Positions 19,112-30,255 of a stretch of DNA of 64,000 nucleotides are shown here, one piece after another. Origin of the DNA: Actinomycetes bacterium (lineage in GTDB: Bacteria; Actinomycetota; Thermoleophilia; RBG-16-64-13); contig JAGXFV010000018.1 in NCBI GenBank assembly GCA_024637095.1, positions 1 through 64,000 on the forward strand, given 5' to 3'. The first letter of the stretch is position 1. Every line of letters begins with the position of its first letter. The position numbers were made by a program, and so were the translations under genes. The notes under the pieces were generated by a model, which made no database searches, was not told where the DNA came from, and saw only the letters and a program-made list of their open reading frames with translations.

Positions 19112-19991
19112 AGAGATTAAGGGAGAACCGATCCGCACGGTCGCGGTGATCACCCATCAGGTGCCGGCGGTGGTCCACGACACGCTCGTTCAGGTGCTCG
19201 GCCTCCTTGAGGAACGCGACATCGAACTGTTGGTGCCCGCCGGGGAGCTGAAAAAGCACGGCGACCTGCTTGTCGGCGCGGCGCATTGCTGCCGTACCGA
19301 GCGTGAGGAACTGGGAGAGGCCGATCTCTGCCTGGTTCTGGGGGGCGACGGCACCGTGCTGCGCGCCCTGCGCTACACGCGCGGGCTCGGTGTGCCGGTG
19401 GCCGGGGTCAACCTGGGCCGGGTGGGTTTCTTCGCCACCGTGCCGCGCAACCGGGTGGCAGAGGACCTGAGCCGCCTGCTCGAGGGGGAGTACGTTTCGC
19501 ACGACCTGCTGGGCCTCTCCAGCCGGCTCAACGGGCTGGAGATCCAGGCGGTCAACGACATCCTCATCGGGCACGGGCAAGAGACCGGCGTGGCCCGGCT
19601 GGCTTACGAGATCAACGGTGTGCCCATCTTCGATATCGCCTGCGACGGACTGCTGGTGAGCACCCCCGCCGGCTCCACCGCCTACAACCTCGCGGTGGGC
19701 GGTCCCATCCTGGGGGTTGCCATGCAGGCCTACATCCTCTCCTTCGTGGCCCCGCACTCGCTGGCCACGCGTTCCGTGGTCGCCGATGCCAACGATGTTC
19801 TCGTGGTGCACAACCGCTCCGAGTACCTGGAGGCTCAAGTGGTCATGGACGGGGCCCACGTGGGCTCGCTCGAACCGCTCGACCGTCTCGAGGTGACCAC
19901 CACACCGGCGCTGGCCACGCTGGCGCTGCTTCCCGGCAGCAGTTTCTACTCTCAGTTCCGGGAGCGCTTCATCGAGACTCCTCCGGGTTAG
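19104..19991 (+). CDS. nadK: NAD kinase
   Basis: Phosphorylates NAD to NADP. 295 aa with the LGGDGTVLRALR diphosphate-binding loop, VNLGRVGFFATV, AVNDILIG and the STPAGSTAYNLAVGGPI signature. ATG start inside the end of tlyA; two nt separate it from recN. Confidence 0.96.
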   Translation: MSKEIKGEPIRTVAVITHQVPAVVHDTLVQVLGLLEERDIELLVPAGELKKHGDLLVGAAHCCRTEREELGEADLCLVLGGDGTVLRALRYTRGLGVPVAGVNLGRVGFFATVPRNRVAEDLSRLLEGEYVSHDLLGLSSRLNGLEIQAVNDILIGHGQETGVARLAYEINGVPIFDIACDGLLVSTPAGSTAYNLAVGGPILGVAMQAYILSFVAPHSLATRSVVADANDVLVVHNRSEYLEAQVVMDGAHVGSLEPLDRLEVTTTPALATLALLPGSSFYSQFRERFIETPPG

Positions 19992-19993
19992 AC

Positions 19994-23454
<3,461 letters not shown>

Positions 23455-23456
23455 CC

Positions 23457-24602
23457 GTGGGGCCGGCAGCCGGGGAAATGGAGGCGACTACCGAGGGTCT
23501 CGCCGAACTGTTCATGGAACTGGCCGCCATCCCCAGCCCGTCCCGCAAGGAGGGCGTGGTGGCTGCCCGGGTGCGGAGCTACCTCGAGGACCTTGGACTC
23601 GACGTTTACGAGGATAAGGCGGGCGAGGACTTCGGGGGCGAGGCCGGCAACCTCTGGTGCCGGGTGCCCGGGGTGGGCGCGACACCGCAGATCACACTGG
23701 GAGCTCACCTGGACACGGTGCTGCCCACCGATGCGATCCAGCCCGAAATGATTCACGGCTTGATCCGCAACGCGAAGCCCACCATCCTGGGCGCGGACAA
23801 CAAGGTGGCGGTGGCCTGCCTGCTGCACGTCACCCGGTTGCTGCGGGAGCGTCAGACCGAACACGCCACTTTCGACCTCCTTTTCTCGGTGGGAGAGGAG
23901 ATCGGTCTGCAGGGAGCGAAACACCTCGACCGCGACCGGCTCAAGAGTCCCATAGGACTGGTCTTCGACAGCTCGGGCACAGTGGGCGGCATAGTCACCC
24001 AGGCACCGAGCCAGCAGACGATGCAGGCCTTCTTTCGAGGCAAGGCGGCGCACGCAGGCCTGGTGCCGGAGGAGGGCCGCAGCGCCATTCAGGCGGCGGC
24101 ACTGGCCATAGCCGACATGGAGTTGGGACGCCTGGACGAGCGGACCACGGCGAACGTGGGAGTGATCGAGGGGGGCATCGCCGGCAACATCGTCCCGGAG
24201 AAATGCCGCGTGCGTGCCGAGTGCCGGAGTCTCGATGACGAGAGATTGGCCGAGGTGGTCGCGCAGATGGTCACGGCCTTCCAGAGCGGGGCGGCGCGAA
24301 CCGGCTGCGAAGTGGATATCGATCTGATCAGGGAGTATCAGGGATTCACGATCGGCTCCCGGGCCCCCGTGCTTCGCCTGGTTAGGGACGCCTTGAGTAA
24401 AATCGGAGTGGAATCTCACACCCACGGGAGCGGCGGCGGCTCGGACGCCAACGTACTCAACGAACTGGGTGTCCCGACGCTCAACCTGGACTGCGGCATG
24501 CAGAAGGTCCACACCTCGGAAGAGGAGGTCTCGGTCGACGACCTCCATCGGGTGGCCGCGGTCGTGCTGGAAGTCATCAAAGCGCTCCCCACCGATGCCT
24601 GA
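23457..24602 (+). CDS. M20 peptidase, PepT-like
   Basis: Zinc-dependent di/tripeptidase family. Zinc ligands are visible in LGAHLDTV, ILGADNKVAVA, SVGEEIGLQG and MQKVHTSEEE, plus the dimerisation-domain AHAG motif and HGSGGGSDANVLNE. 381 aa from GTG 23457; the track start at 23412 overlaps pyrG. This matches the peptidase T-like (YqjE-type) subgroup that often neighbours the Nudix hydrolase seen next. Substrate not determined. Confidence 0.9.
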   Translation: MGPAAGEMEATTEGLAELFMELAAIPSPSRKEGVVAARVRSYLEDLGLDVYEDKAGEDFGGEAGNLWCRVPGVGATPQITLGAHLDTVLPTDAIQPEMIHGLIRNAKPTILGADNKVAVACLLHVTRLLRERQTEHATFDLLFSVGEEIGLQGAKHLDRDRLKSPIGLVFDSSGTVGGIVTQAPSQQTMQAFFRGKAAHAGLVPEEGRSAIQAAALAIADMELGRLDERTTANVGVIEGGIAGNIVPEKCRVRAECRSLDDERLAEVVAQMVTAFQSGAARTGCEVDIDLIREYQGFTIGSRAPVLRLVRDALSKIGVESHTHGSGGGSDANVLNELGVPTLNLDCGMQKVHTSEEEVSVDDLHRVAAVVLEVIKALPTDA

Positions 24603-25209
24603 GGACGTTCGCTCAGGGCGGCCGGCGGGGGAGGAGTCGCCAAAACCGGTGGTCACCTCCACCGAGCGGGTATTCGAGGGTCGGCTGGTCAAGGTGAGGG
24701 TGGACCAGGTTCGCTTCCCCGACGGCTCCGAGGGCCGGCGCGAGGTGGTCGAGCATCCCGGAGCGGTGGTGGTGGCAGCGGTCGACGATAGCGGCCGGAT
24801 CGTGCTCGCGCGGCAGTACCGGCATCCCGTGGGGGGAGACCTGCTCGAGCTACCTGCGGGCACGCTGGAGCCGGGGGAAGAGGCGGAGGCCACCGCGACC
24901 CGCGAACTGAAAGAGGAGACCGGCCTGACCGCGAAGCGTTGGGATTACCTTGGCTCATTCTTTTCCTCACCGGGGTTCCTTCGCGAAGAACTGCACGCCT
25001 ATCTCGCCCGGGATCTGCAGCAGGCAGAGCAGGAACTCGAGGCCGACGAAGACATCCACCTGGAGTGGCGCGATCTTGGAGGACTGCTGGCCCGTCCCGA
25101 CGAAATCCGTGACGCCAAGACCCTGGCCTGCCTCCTCCTGCTCGCGCATCGCATGGAGGCCGAGAGACTGGGATTGGGGCACGCCGCGGAGCGACAGGAG
25201 GGGAACTGA
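24595..25209 (+). CDS. nudF: ADP-ribose pyrophosphatase (Nudix hydrolase)
   Basis: Hydrolyses ADP-ribose to AMP and ribose-5-phosphate. The Nudix box GTLEPGEEAEATATRELKEE followed by TGL is complete, and the preceding LARQYRHPVGGDLLELPAG pattern and SSPGF downstream are typical of ADPRases. Starts at ATG 24595, overlapping the peptidase gene by 8 nt, 204 aa; the track start lies in another frame's gene. Stop overlaps the ald start (TGATG). Confidence 0.92.
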   Translation: MPEDVRSGRPAGEESPKPVVTSTERVFEGRLVKVRVDQVRFPDGSEGRREVVEHPGAVVVAAVDDSGRIVLARQYRHPVGGDLLELPAGTLEPGEEAEATATRELKEETGLTAKRWDYLGSFFSSPGFLREELHAYLARDLQQAEQELEADEDIHLEWRDLGGLLARPDEIRDAKTLACLLLLAHRMEAERLGLGHAAERQEGN

Positions 25210-26330
25210 TGCGGATCGGAATCCTTCGGGAGATCAAGAGGGACGAGTACCGGGTGGCCCTGACCCCTGCCGGCGCCCGCGAGTTGACCTCGCTGGGCCA
25301 CGAGGTCTTCGTGGAGACCAGAGCCGGCATGGGCTCTTCGTTCTCGGATGCGGCCTACATCGCGGCCGGTGCGCAGATCGCTGTCGACGCCGACGAGGTC
25401 TTCCAACGGGCCACCCTGCTGCTCAAGGTTAAGGAGCCGCTCGAGCAGGAGTACCTCCGCCTGCGCGAGGGCCATATCCTTTTCACCTACCTCCACCTTG
25501 CTCCGAATCAGGCGCTCACACAGGGACTCGTGGATAGCGGGGCCACCTGCCTCGCCTACGAGACGGTGCAGTCGGAGAACGGCAATCTGCCTCTTCTCGC
25601 TCCCATGAGCGAGATAGCCGGACGACTGGCCCCCCAGGCCGGGGCCAACTTCCTAGAGAAGATGAACGGGGGCAAGGGTAAGCTGTTGGCCGGAGCGACC
25701 GGTGTGGCCGCGGCCCGGGTGCTGGTTCTGGGAGCGGGCATCTCCGGTACCAACGCGGCGCTCATTGCCGCGGGCATGAGAGCGCGGGTCGTGGTGCTCG
25801 ACAAGAAGGTCGACCGGTTGGCTGAGGTCGAGAGGATCCCGGGCGTCGAGGCGCTGATGAGCAACCGGCTCACCATCGAGGAGCAGGTGCTGAGGGCCGA
25901 CGTGGTCATCGGGGCGGTGCTGGTTGCCGGCGCCAAGGCACCCTTGCTGGTGGAAGAGGACCTGGTGCGCCAGATGCAGCCGGGATCGGTCATCGTCGAC
26001 ATCAGCATTGACCAGGGCGGCTCAGTTGCCACCTCGCGCATGACCACCCACAGCGATCCCACCTACATCGTGCACGAAGTGGTTCACTATGCGGTGGGCA
26101 ACATGCCCGGCGCCGTGCCCATCACCTCGACCCTGGCTCTCACCAACGTCACGCTGCCTTACATCATCGAGATCGCGGAACGGGGGGTCACCGAGGCGGC
26201 GCGACTCGACCCGGTGCTCGCGCGCGGGGTGAACGTGATGGAGGGCAAGGTCACCAACGAACAGGTGGCCGGGGCGACGGGGCACCATTACTTCTCGCTC
26301 GAAGCGATCCTGCCCATCGAATATACCTGA
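25209..26330 (+). CDS. ald: Alanine dehydrogenase
   Basis: NAD-dependent interconversion of L-alanine and pyruvate plus ammonia. 373 aa. N-terminal REIKRDEYRVALTPAG, substrate Lys in LLLKVKEP, HLAPNQALT, the Rossmann motif VLVLGAGISGTNAALIAAGM, and VDISIDQGGSVATSRMTTH. Complete and of normal length. It may assimilate ammonia or support anaerobic redox balance; direction cannot be read from sequence. Confidence 0.96.
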   Translation: MRIGILREIKRDEYRVALTPAGARELTSLGHEVFVETRAGMGSSFSDAAYIAAGAQIAVDADEVFQRATLLLKVKEPLEQEYLRLREGHILFTYLHLAPNQALTQGLVDSGATCLAYETVQSENGNLPLLAPMSEIAGRLAPQAGANFLEKMNGGKGKLLAGATGVAAARVLVLGAGISGTNAALIAAGMRARVVVLDKKVDRLAEVERIPGVEALMSNRLTIEEQVLRADVVIGAVLVAGAKAPLLVEEDLVRQMQPGSVIVDISIDQGGSVATSRMTTHSDPTYIVHEVVHYAVGNMPGAVPITSTLALTNVTLPYIIEIAERGVTEAARLDPVLARGVNVMEGKVTNEQVAGATGHHYFSLEAILPIEYT

Positions 26331-26348
26331 TGCGGGCGTGGCGCCGGG

Positions 26349-27260
26349 GTGCCTGAGGCCTCCTTAAAGGACTTCCTGACCCATCTGAGCCTGGAGCGGC
26401 GGCTGGCCCAGGCCACCGCCGCGGCCTATCGGCGCGACCTCTTGCAGTTGGAAGGCTTTCTTGGCGAACGCGGTCTGTCGCTGCTGGAGGCGAATTCTTC
26501 AGATCTGCGCGAGTTCCTGGCCACTCCCGGGTGGAGTGCCCGCACGCGGGCGCGAAAGACCTCGACCGTGCGCGCCTTCTACGGCTTCCACGTCGCCCAA
26601 GGAGTTCTGCCGGAAGACCCGGCGCACCGTCTGGCGGCTCCGCGCTCCGAGCAGAAACTGCCGCACGTCCTCTCGCAGGCGGAGGTCGAGCGCCTGCTCT
26701 CCCGTCCGGACGGCTCCGCCACCGGGCTGCGCGACCGGGCGATGCTCGAACTGCTCTACGGTTCAGGGCTGCGCGCCTCCGAGGCGCTCGCGCTGCGTCG
26801 TCAGGACGTCGACCTCGAGGTGGGTTACGTGCGCACCGTGGGCAAGGGCGATAAAGAGCGAGTGGTCCCGCTAGGCCGCCCGGGGGTTGCGGCGGTCAGC
26901 CGGTATCTCAGGGAGGGCCGGCCCCGCCTGGGCCCGCCCAACCGGGTCAAGGCCCGGGAGCTATTCCTGAATGCCCGGGGCAAACCGCTCTCCCGCCAAG
27001 GGCTTCATTTGGTGATCAAACGTCATGTTCAGGCGGCGGGCCTGCCGAGCAGCATCTCGGCCCACACGTTGAGGCACTCCTTCGCCACCCACCTGCTGGA
27101 AGGGGGCGCGGATCTACGGGCGGTGCAGGAAATGTTGGGGCATTCCGATCTCTCCACCACGCAGATTTACACGCACGTCACCACCACGCGGCTCAGGGGC
27201 ATCTATCGCGAGGCTTTCCCCCGGGCGCGCCGGCCGGAGTCGGAGGTCGAGGCGGAGTGA
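26349..27260 (+). CDS. xerD: Tyrosine recombinase XerD/XerC
   Basis: Site-specific recombinase resolving chromosome dimers at dif. 303 aa. N-terminal SAM-like core-binding domain (1 to about 90) and catalytic domain with Arg in YGSGLRASEAL, Lys in GKGDKER, HTLRHSFATHLLEGG, and the nucleophile Tyr in STTQIYTHV. GTG start. Location next to nudF/ald and a phosphopentomutase matches the xerD-deoB order of Bacillus and actinobacteria, favouring the housekeeping enzyme over a phage integrase. No dif site was recognised here. Confidence 0.92.
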   Translation: MPEASLKDFLTHLSLERRLAQATAAAYRRDLLQLEGFLGERGLSLLEANSSDLREFLATPGWSARTRARKTSTVRAFYGFHVAQGVLPEDPAHRLAAPRSEQKLPHVLSQAEVERLLSRPDGSATGLRDRAMLELLYGSGLRASEALALRRQDVDLEVGYVRTVGKGDKERVVPLGRPGVAAVSRYLREGRPRLGPPNRVKARELFLNARGKPLSRQGLHLVIKRHVQAAGLPSSISAHTLRHSFATHLLEGGADLRAVQEMLGHSDLSTTQIYTHVTTTRLRGIYREAFPRARRPESEVEAE

Positions 27261-29290
27261 GCCGCGGTCGTCGCTTCGTCATCATGGTGCTGGACGGCGT
27301 GGGCATCGGCGAACTTCCCGACGCCGCTGCGTACGGCGATGTCGGGAGCGATACGCTCGGCAACCTGGCACGCTTTCTCGACCTGCGGCTGCCCCACTTC
27401 GAGCGCCTCGGGCTGGGCAACATCGCTGCTTTGCCGGGGATTTCGCCGGTGAAGAACCCCCTGGCGCTCGCCGGCCGCCTGGCCGAGCTGTCCGCGGGCA
27501 AGGACACCACCGCCGGTCACTGGGAGCACATGGGGGTGGTGACGAAGTACCCACTCCCGACCTATCCCGAGGGTTTCCCCGCCGATCTCATTGCGGAGTA
27601 CGTGCGGAGAATCGGGCGAAAAGTGATGGGAAACCGGCCTGCTTCGGGGACCGAGATAATCGCGGAGCTGGGTGAGGCTCACCTCGAGAACGGACGCCCG
27701 ATCGTCTACACGTCCGCCGATAGCGTTTTCCAGATCGCAGCACACGTCGACGTCATTCCCCTGGAGGACCTCTACCGGTATTGCGAAATAGCGCGCGAGT
27801 TGCTCGCGGGCGAGCACGCCGTCGGCAGGGTGATAGCCCGCCCCTTCGAGGGTGTCCCCGGCGCTTTCCGGCGTACGTCCCAGCGGAAGGACTTCTCCCT
27901 CGAGCCGCCGGAGGACACCTACCTCGATCTCTTGGGCGCCAAGGGGATCCCGGTGACGGCCATTGGCAAGGTGGCGCAGATCTATGCCGGCCGGGGAATC
28001 ACCAAATCGCTGCCGGCCGCCTCCAACGAGGAGAATCTGGAAACGCTCAGGCGCGTGCTGGCGGAGGAACCAGCCGGCCTGATCTTCACCAACCTGGTCG
28101 ATTTCGACATGAAGTGGGGCCACCGTAACGACCCCGAGGGTTTCGCCGCCGGGTTGAAGCGGGTGGATGCGGAACTCCCCAGCCTTCTGGCGCTGCTGGG
28201 GTCCGACGACAGGCTGCTGCTCACGGCGGATCACGGGGTGGACCCCACCACGAGTTCTACGGACCATACGCGCGAGTACGTGCCTCTGCTTTACCTGCCG
28301 CGCCCGTCGCGGACGCCGGACGCCGTTTACGAAGGCACCTTCGCCGATACCGGCGCAACCATGTACGCCCACCTGACCGGAGAGGATCCGCCGGGGGCGG
28401 GTGTCTCCGTGGAGCGTCTATCACCCAAAGGAGGATGGCGCCCATATGCCGCCCGCCCGAGTGATGACCTGAGCGAGGCGGTCGCCCTCCTCGAGCGCGA
28501 ACTGGGCCCGGCCCCTGAGTCTGCCGTGGTTCTGGGCTCGGGCCTGGATGGCTTGACGGACGGCCTGCAGAAGGGCGGAGAGATGGAGTACTCACGAGTG
28601 CCCGGCTGGCCGGTACCGCGGGTCGAGGGCCACGCCGCTGGCCTGGTTCGTGGGGGGCTCCAGGGACGCGACGCCCTGTGGGCGAGGGGGAGAGCTCACC
28701 GTTACGAGGGTTATTCGGGCGAGGATCTGAGGTTTCCCCTGCGCGTCCTTTCGGCCTGGGGAGTCCGCCGCGTATTGCTGTTGAATGCCTCCGGCGCGCT
28801 CCTTTCTGGAATCTCTCCCGGTTGGGTCGCCGAGGTGCGGCGGATCGTCGACCTCCAAGCCAGGCTGGAAAATCCGGCAGAAGGCGCGGTGGATGTGCAG
28901 CTCGGGCCGCTGTCGGTTCCGGGTTCCGCGGTCTCCGAGGGGCCTCTGCCGGATCCCGTGGCGGCGGCTGCGCCCAGCACGGCGGCTTCGCGCTCGCGAG
29001 ATCCGGGCACGGTGGTCTACGCCGCGGTGGGGGGCCCGCAGTACGAGACCGCGGCGGAGGCGGCGGCGCTGAGTTCTTTGGGCGCCGACGTGGTGGGAAT
29101 GTCGACGGCCGACGAGGTGCGCGCCGCGCGGGTACTCGGCCTTGACGTCGCGGTATTGACCGTGGTTACCAACCAGGCCGGGGCAGAGCCGCGCGCCGGC
29201 GAGGACGGGCATGCCGACGTCTTGGATGAGGTGGAGCGTCTGTTGCCCGCGGTTCGCGCCCGGATCATCCGGTGGCTCGACTCCGGCTGA
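27257..29290 (+). CDS. Phosphopentomutase - purine nucleoside phosphorylase fusion
   Basis: Two enzymes in one 677-aa chain. Residues 1 to about 395 are DeoB: metal motif VLDGVGIGELPDA, the phospho-Thr loop KDTTAGHWEHMG, FTNLVDFDMKWGHRND and DHTREYVPLLYL. Residues about 402-677 match type-I PNP: VVLGSGLDG, RAHRYEGY, NASGALLSGISPG, GGPQYETAAEAAALSSLGAD, GMSTADEVRAARVLGL, TNQAG and a late His in GHADVLDEVE. PNP makes (deoxy)ribose-1-phosphate, which DeoB isomerises to the 5-phosphate, so the fusion joins consecutive steps of nucleoside salvage. The central PNP region is replaced by an Ala/Pro/Ser-rich stretch. ATGA overlap with xerD. Confidence 0.93.
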   Translation: MSRGRRFVIMVLDGVGIGELPDAAAYGDVGSDTLGNLARFLDLRLPHFERLGLGNIAALPGISPVKNPLALAGRLAELSAGKDTTAGHWEHMGVVTKYPLPTYPEGFPADLIAEYVRRIGRKVMGNRPASGTEIIAELGEAHLENGRPIVYTSADSVFQIAAHVDVIPLEDLYRYCEIARELLAGEHAVGRVIARPFEGVPGAFRRTSQRKDFSLEPPEDTYLDLLGAKGIPVTAIGKVAQIYAGRGITKSLPAASNEENLETLRRVLAEEPAGLIFTNLVDFDMKWGHRNDPEGFAAGLKRVDAELPSLLALLGSDDRLLLTADHGVDPTTSSTDHTREYVPLLYLPRPSRTPDAVYEGTFADTGATMYAHLTGEDPPGAGVSVERLSPKGGWRPYAARPSDDLSEAVALLERELGPAPESAVVLGSGLDGLTDGLQKGGEMEYSRVPGWPVPRVEGHAAGLVRGGLQGRDALWARGRAHRYEGYSGEDLRFPLRVLSAWGVRRVLLLNASGALLSGISPGWVAEVRRIVDLQARLENPAEGAVDVQLGPLSVPGSAVSEGPLPDPVAAAAPSTAASRSRDPGTVVYAAVGGPQYETAAEAAALSSLGADVVGMSTADEVRAARVLGLDVAVLTVVTNQAGAEPRAGEDGHADVLDEVERLLPAVRARIIRWLDSG

Positions 29291-29406
29291 GGAATGGGAC
29301 CTCGCCGTTTTGGCCAAAGCCTCGCTGGTTAATAGGAGGCAGCCCTCACGGGGAAAAGGCCGAGCAATCTAATGCTTTTGCTACTAAAAAGCGATAACGC
29401 TAACGA

Positions 29407-29412
29407 TATAAT
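29407..29412 (+). promoter_or_regulatory. Consensus -10 box before SLH gene
   Basis: A perfect TATAAT in a locally AT-rich stretch (about 29340-29415) that contrasts with the GC-rich surroundings. No -35 at exact spacing (TTGCTA lies too far upstream). The expected transcription start is about 29419, shortly before the GTGAGGAGGA ribosome-binding region of the SLH-protein gene. Confidence 0.6.
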
Positions 29413-29436
29413 CCTGGGGAACAGGTGAGGAGGATC

Positions 29437-30198
29437 GTGCCGGATCGGGAAAAAGAGAATATTCCTACACTCGCAAATGAGTTCGAGGAAGAACGCACCG
29501 AAGCGGCGTGGGGTGTCTGGAAGATCGCCTTGCGTGTCGCCGTCCTGGCCGGCTTCTTCGTTGCCCTCTTCGCGGTGTACACGCTGCTCGAGGCCACTGG
29601 GGTCATCGGCCCAGAGGCGGTGGCCGATGATCAACCGCTCTTCACCGACGTTGGTGTCGACGATCCCCGCCGGGAGGCGGTCGAGTTCGTGGTGGACGAG
29701 GGACTGATGAGCGGGGTTAGCACCGACGTCTTCGCTCCCGACAACCCCGTCAGCCGCGCCGATTTTGCCAGGATAGTCGTGGAGACCATGGGTTGGGAGG
29801 TCGAGCCCGACCTGGACGCCGGCTTTTCCGACGTCGAAGGCAGAGCCTTCTTGGACGAAGCCGATTACATAGCGACCGTGGTCGAGCGCGGGGTGATGCA
29901 GGGGAGCGGCGAACTGGGCGAGTTCAGGCCCGGAGAGGAGACTCAACTCGCGCACGCCATCGTTGTCTTTGTGCGCGCGGCGCGCGCCGAACTGCCTCAG
30001 CCTCAACCGGAGGTCCCTGATGACATTGGAGCCTTGGCTCATTCCGAGGCGATGAAGGACGCCCTGGCCGTGGTCCAAGCGAATGGGCTGCTTCAGGGGA
30101 GCAGGGTTGATCTCCTCGCGGAGGACCTCACCCGCCCGGTGACTCGCGGCGAACTCGCCGTGCTGACCGGCAACGTGAGGCTCCAGATAACCGAGTAG
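29437..30198 (+). CDS. Membrane-anchored S-layer homology (SLH) domain protein
   Basis: 253 aa from GTG 29437 (the track GTG 29425 sits inside the ribosome-binding site). A charged N-terminal segment of about 35 residues is followed by one transmembrane helix (ALRVAVLAGFFVALFAVYTLL), then outside the membrane SLH-like repeats: FTDVGVDDPRREAVEFVVDEGLM..., AGFSDVEGRAFLDEADYIATV..., and a third around SEAMKDALAVVQANGLLQG. SLH domains bind pyruvylated wall polymer, so the protein probably bridges membrane and wall. No enzymatic domain. Downstream of its own promoter. Confidence 0.85.
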   Translation: MPDREKENIPTLANEFEEERTEAAWGVWKIALRVAVLAGFFVALFAVYTLLEATGVIGPEAVADDQPLFTDVGVDDPRREAVEFVVDEGLMSGVSTDVFAPDNPVSRADFARIVVETMGWEVEPDLDAGFSDVEGRAFLDEADYIATVVERGVMQGSGELGEFRPGEETQLAHAIVVFVRAARAELPQPQPEVPDDIGALAHSEAMKDALAVVQANGLLQGSRVDLLAEDLTRPVTRGELAVLTGNVRLQITE

Positions 30199-30243
30199 AC
30201 GGACACGGCAGCCCGGCGGGACGGGTCCGTTCCAAGGCTGTCG

Positions 30244-30249
30244 TATACT
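30244..30249 (+). promoter_or_regulatory. -10 box of CCA-transferase fusion gene, probably leaderless
   Basis: TATACT ends exactly 6 nt before the ATG, placing the expected transcription start on the A of the start codon. No Shine-Dalgarno and no recognisable -35. Confidence 0.65.
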
Positions 30250-30255
30250 TGGCCG

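Noticed and set aside
26349-27260. XerD as a phage or integron integrase
   Set aside because: Housekeeping neighbours (ald, nudF, deoB) and no attachment repeats or mobile genes; typical xerD-deoB synteny.
27203-28372. Long minus-strand ORF of 389 aa opposite deoB, and similar ones at 46476-48158, 23328-24893 and 31063-32547
   Set aside because: Shadows in GC-rich coding DNA; no recognisable family and they oppose well-supported genes.
29291-29375. Leader segment with AAAGCC...GGCAGCC resembling a c-di-GMP-I riboswitch
   Set aside because: The GGCAAACC core and the expected paired stems are missing, and it lies upstream of the TATAAT box, so it would not be in the transcript.
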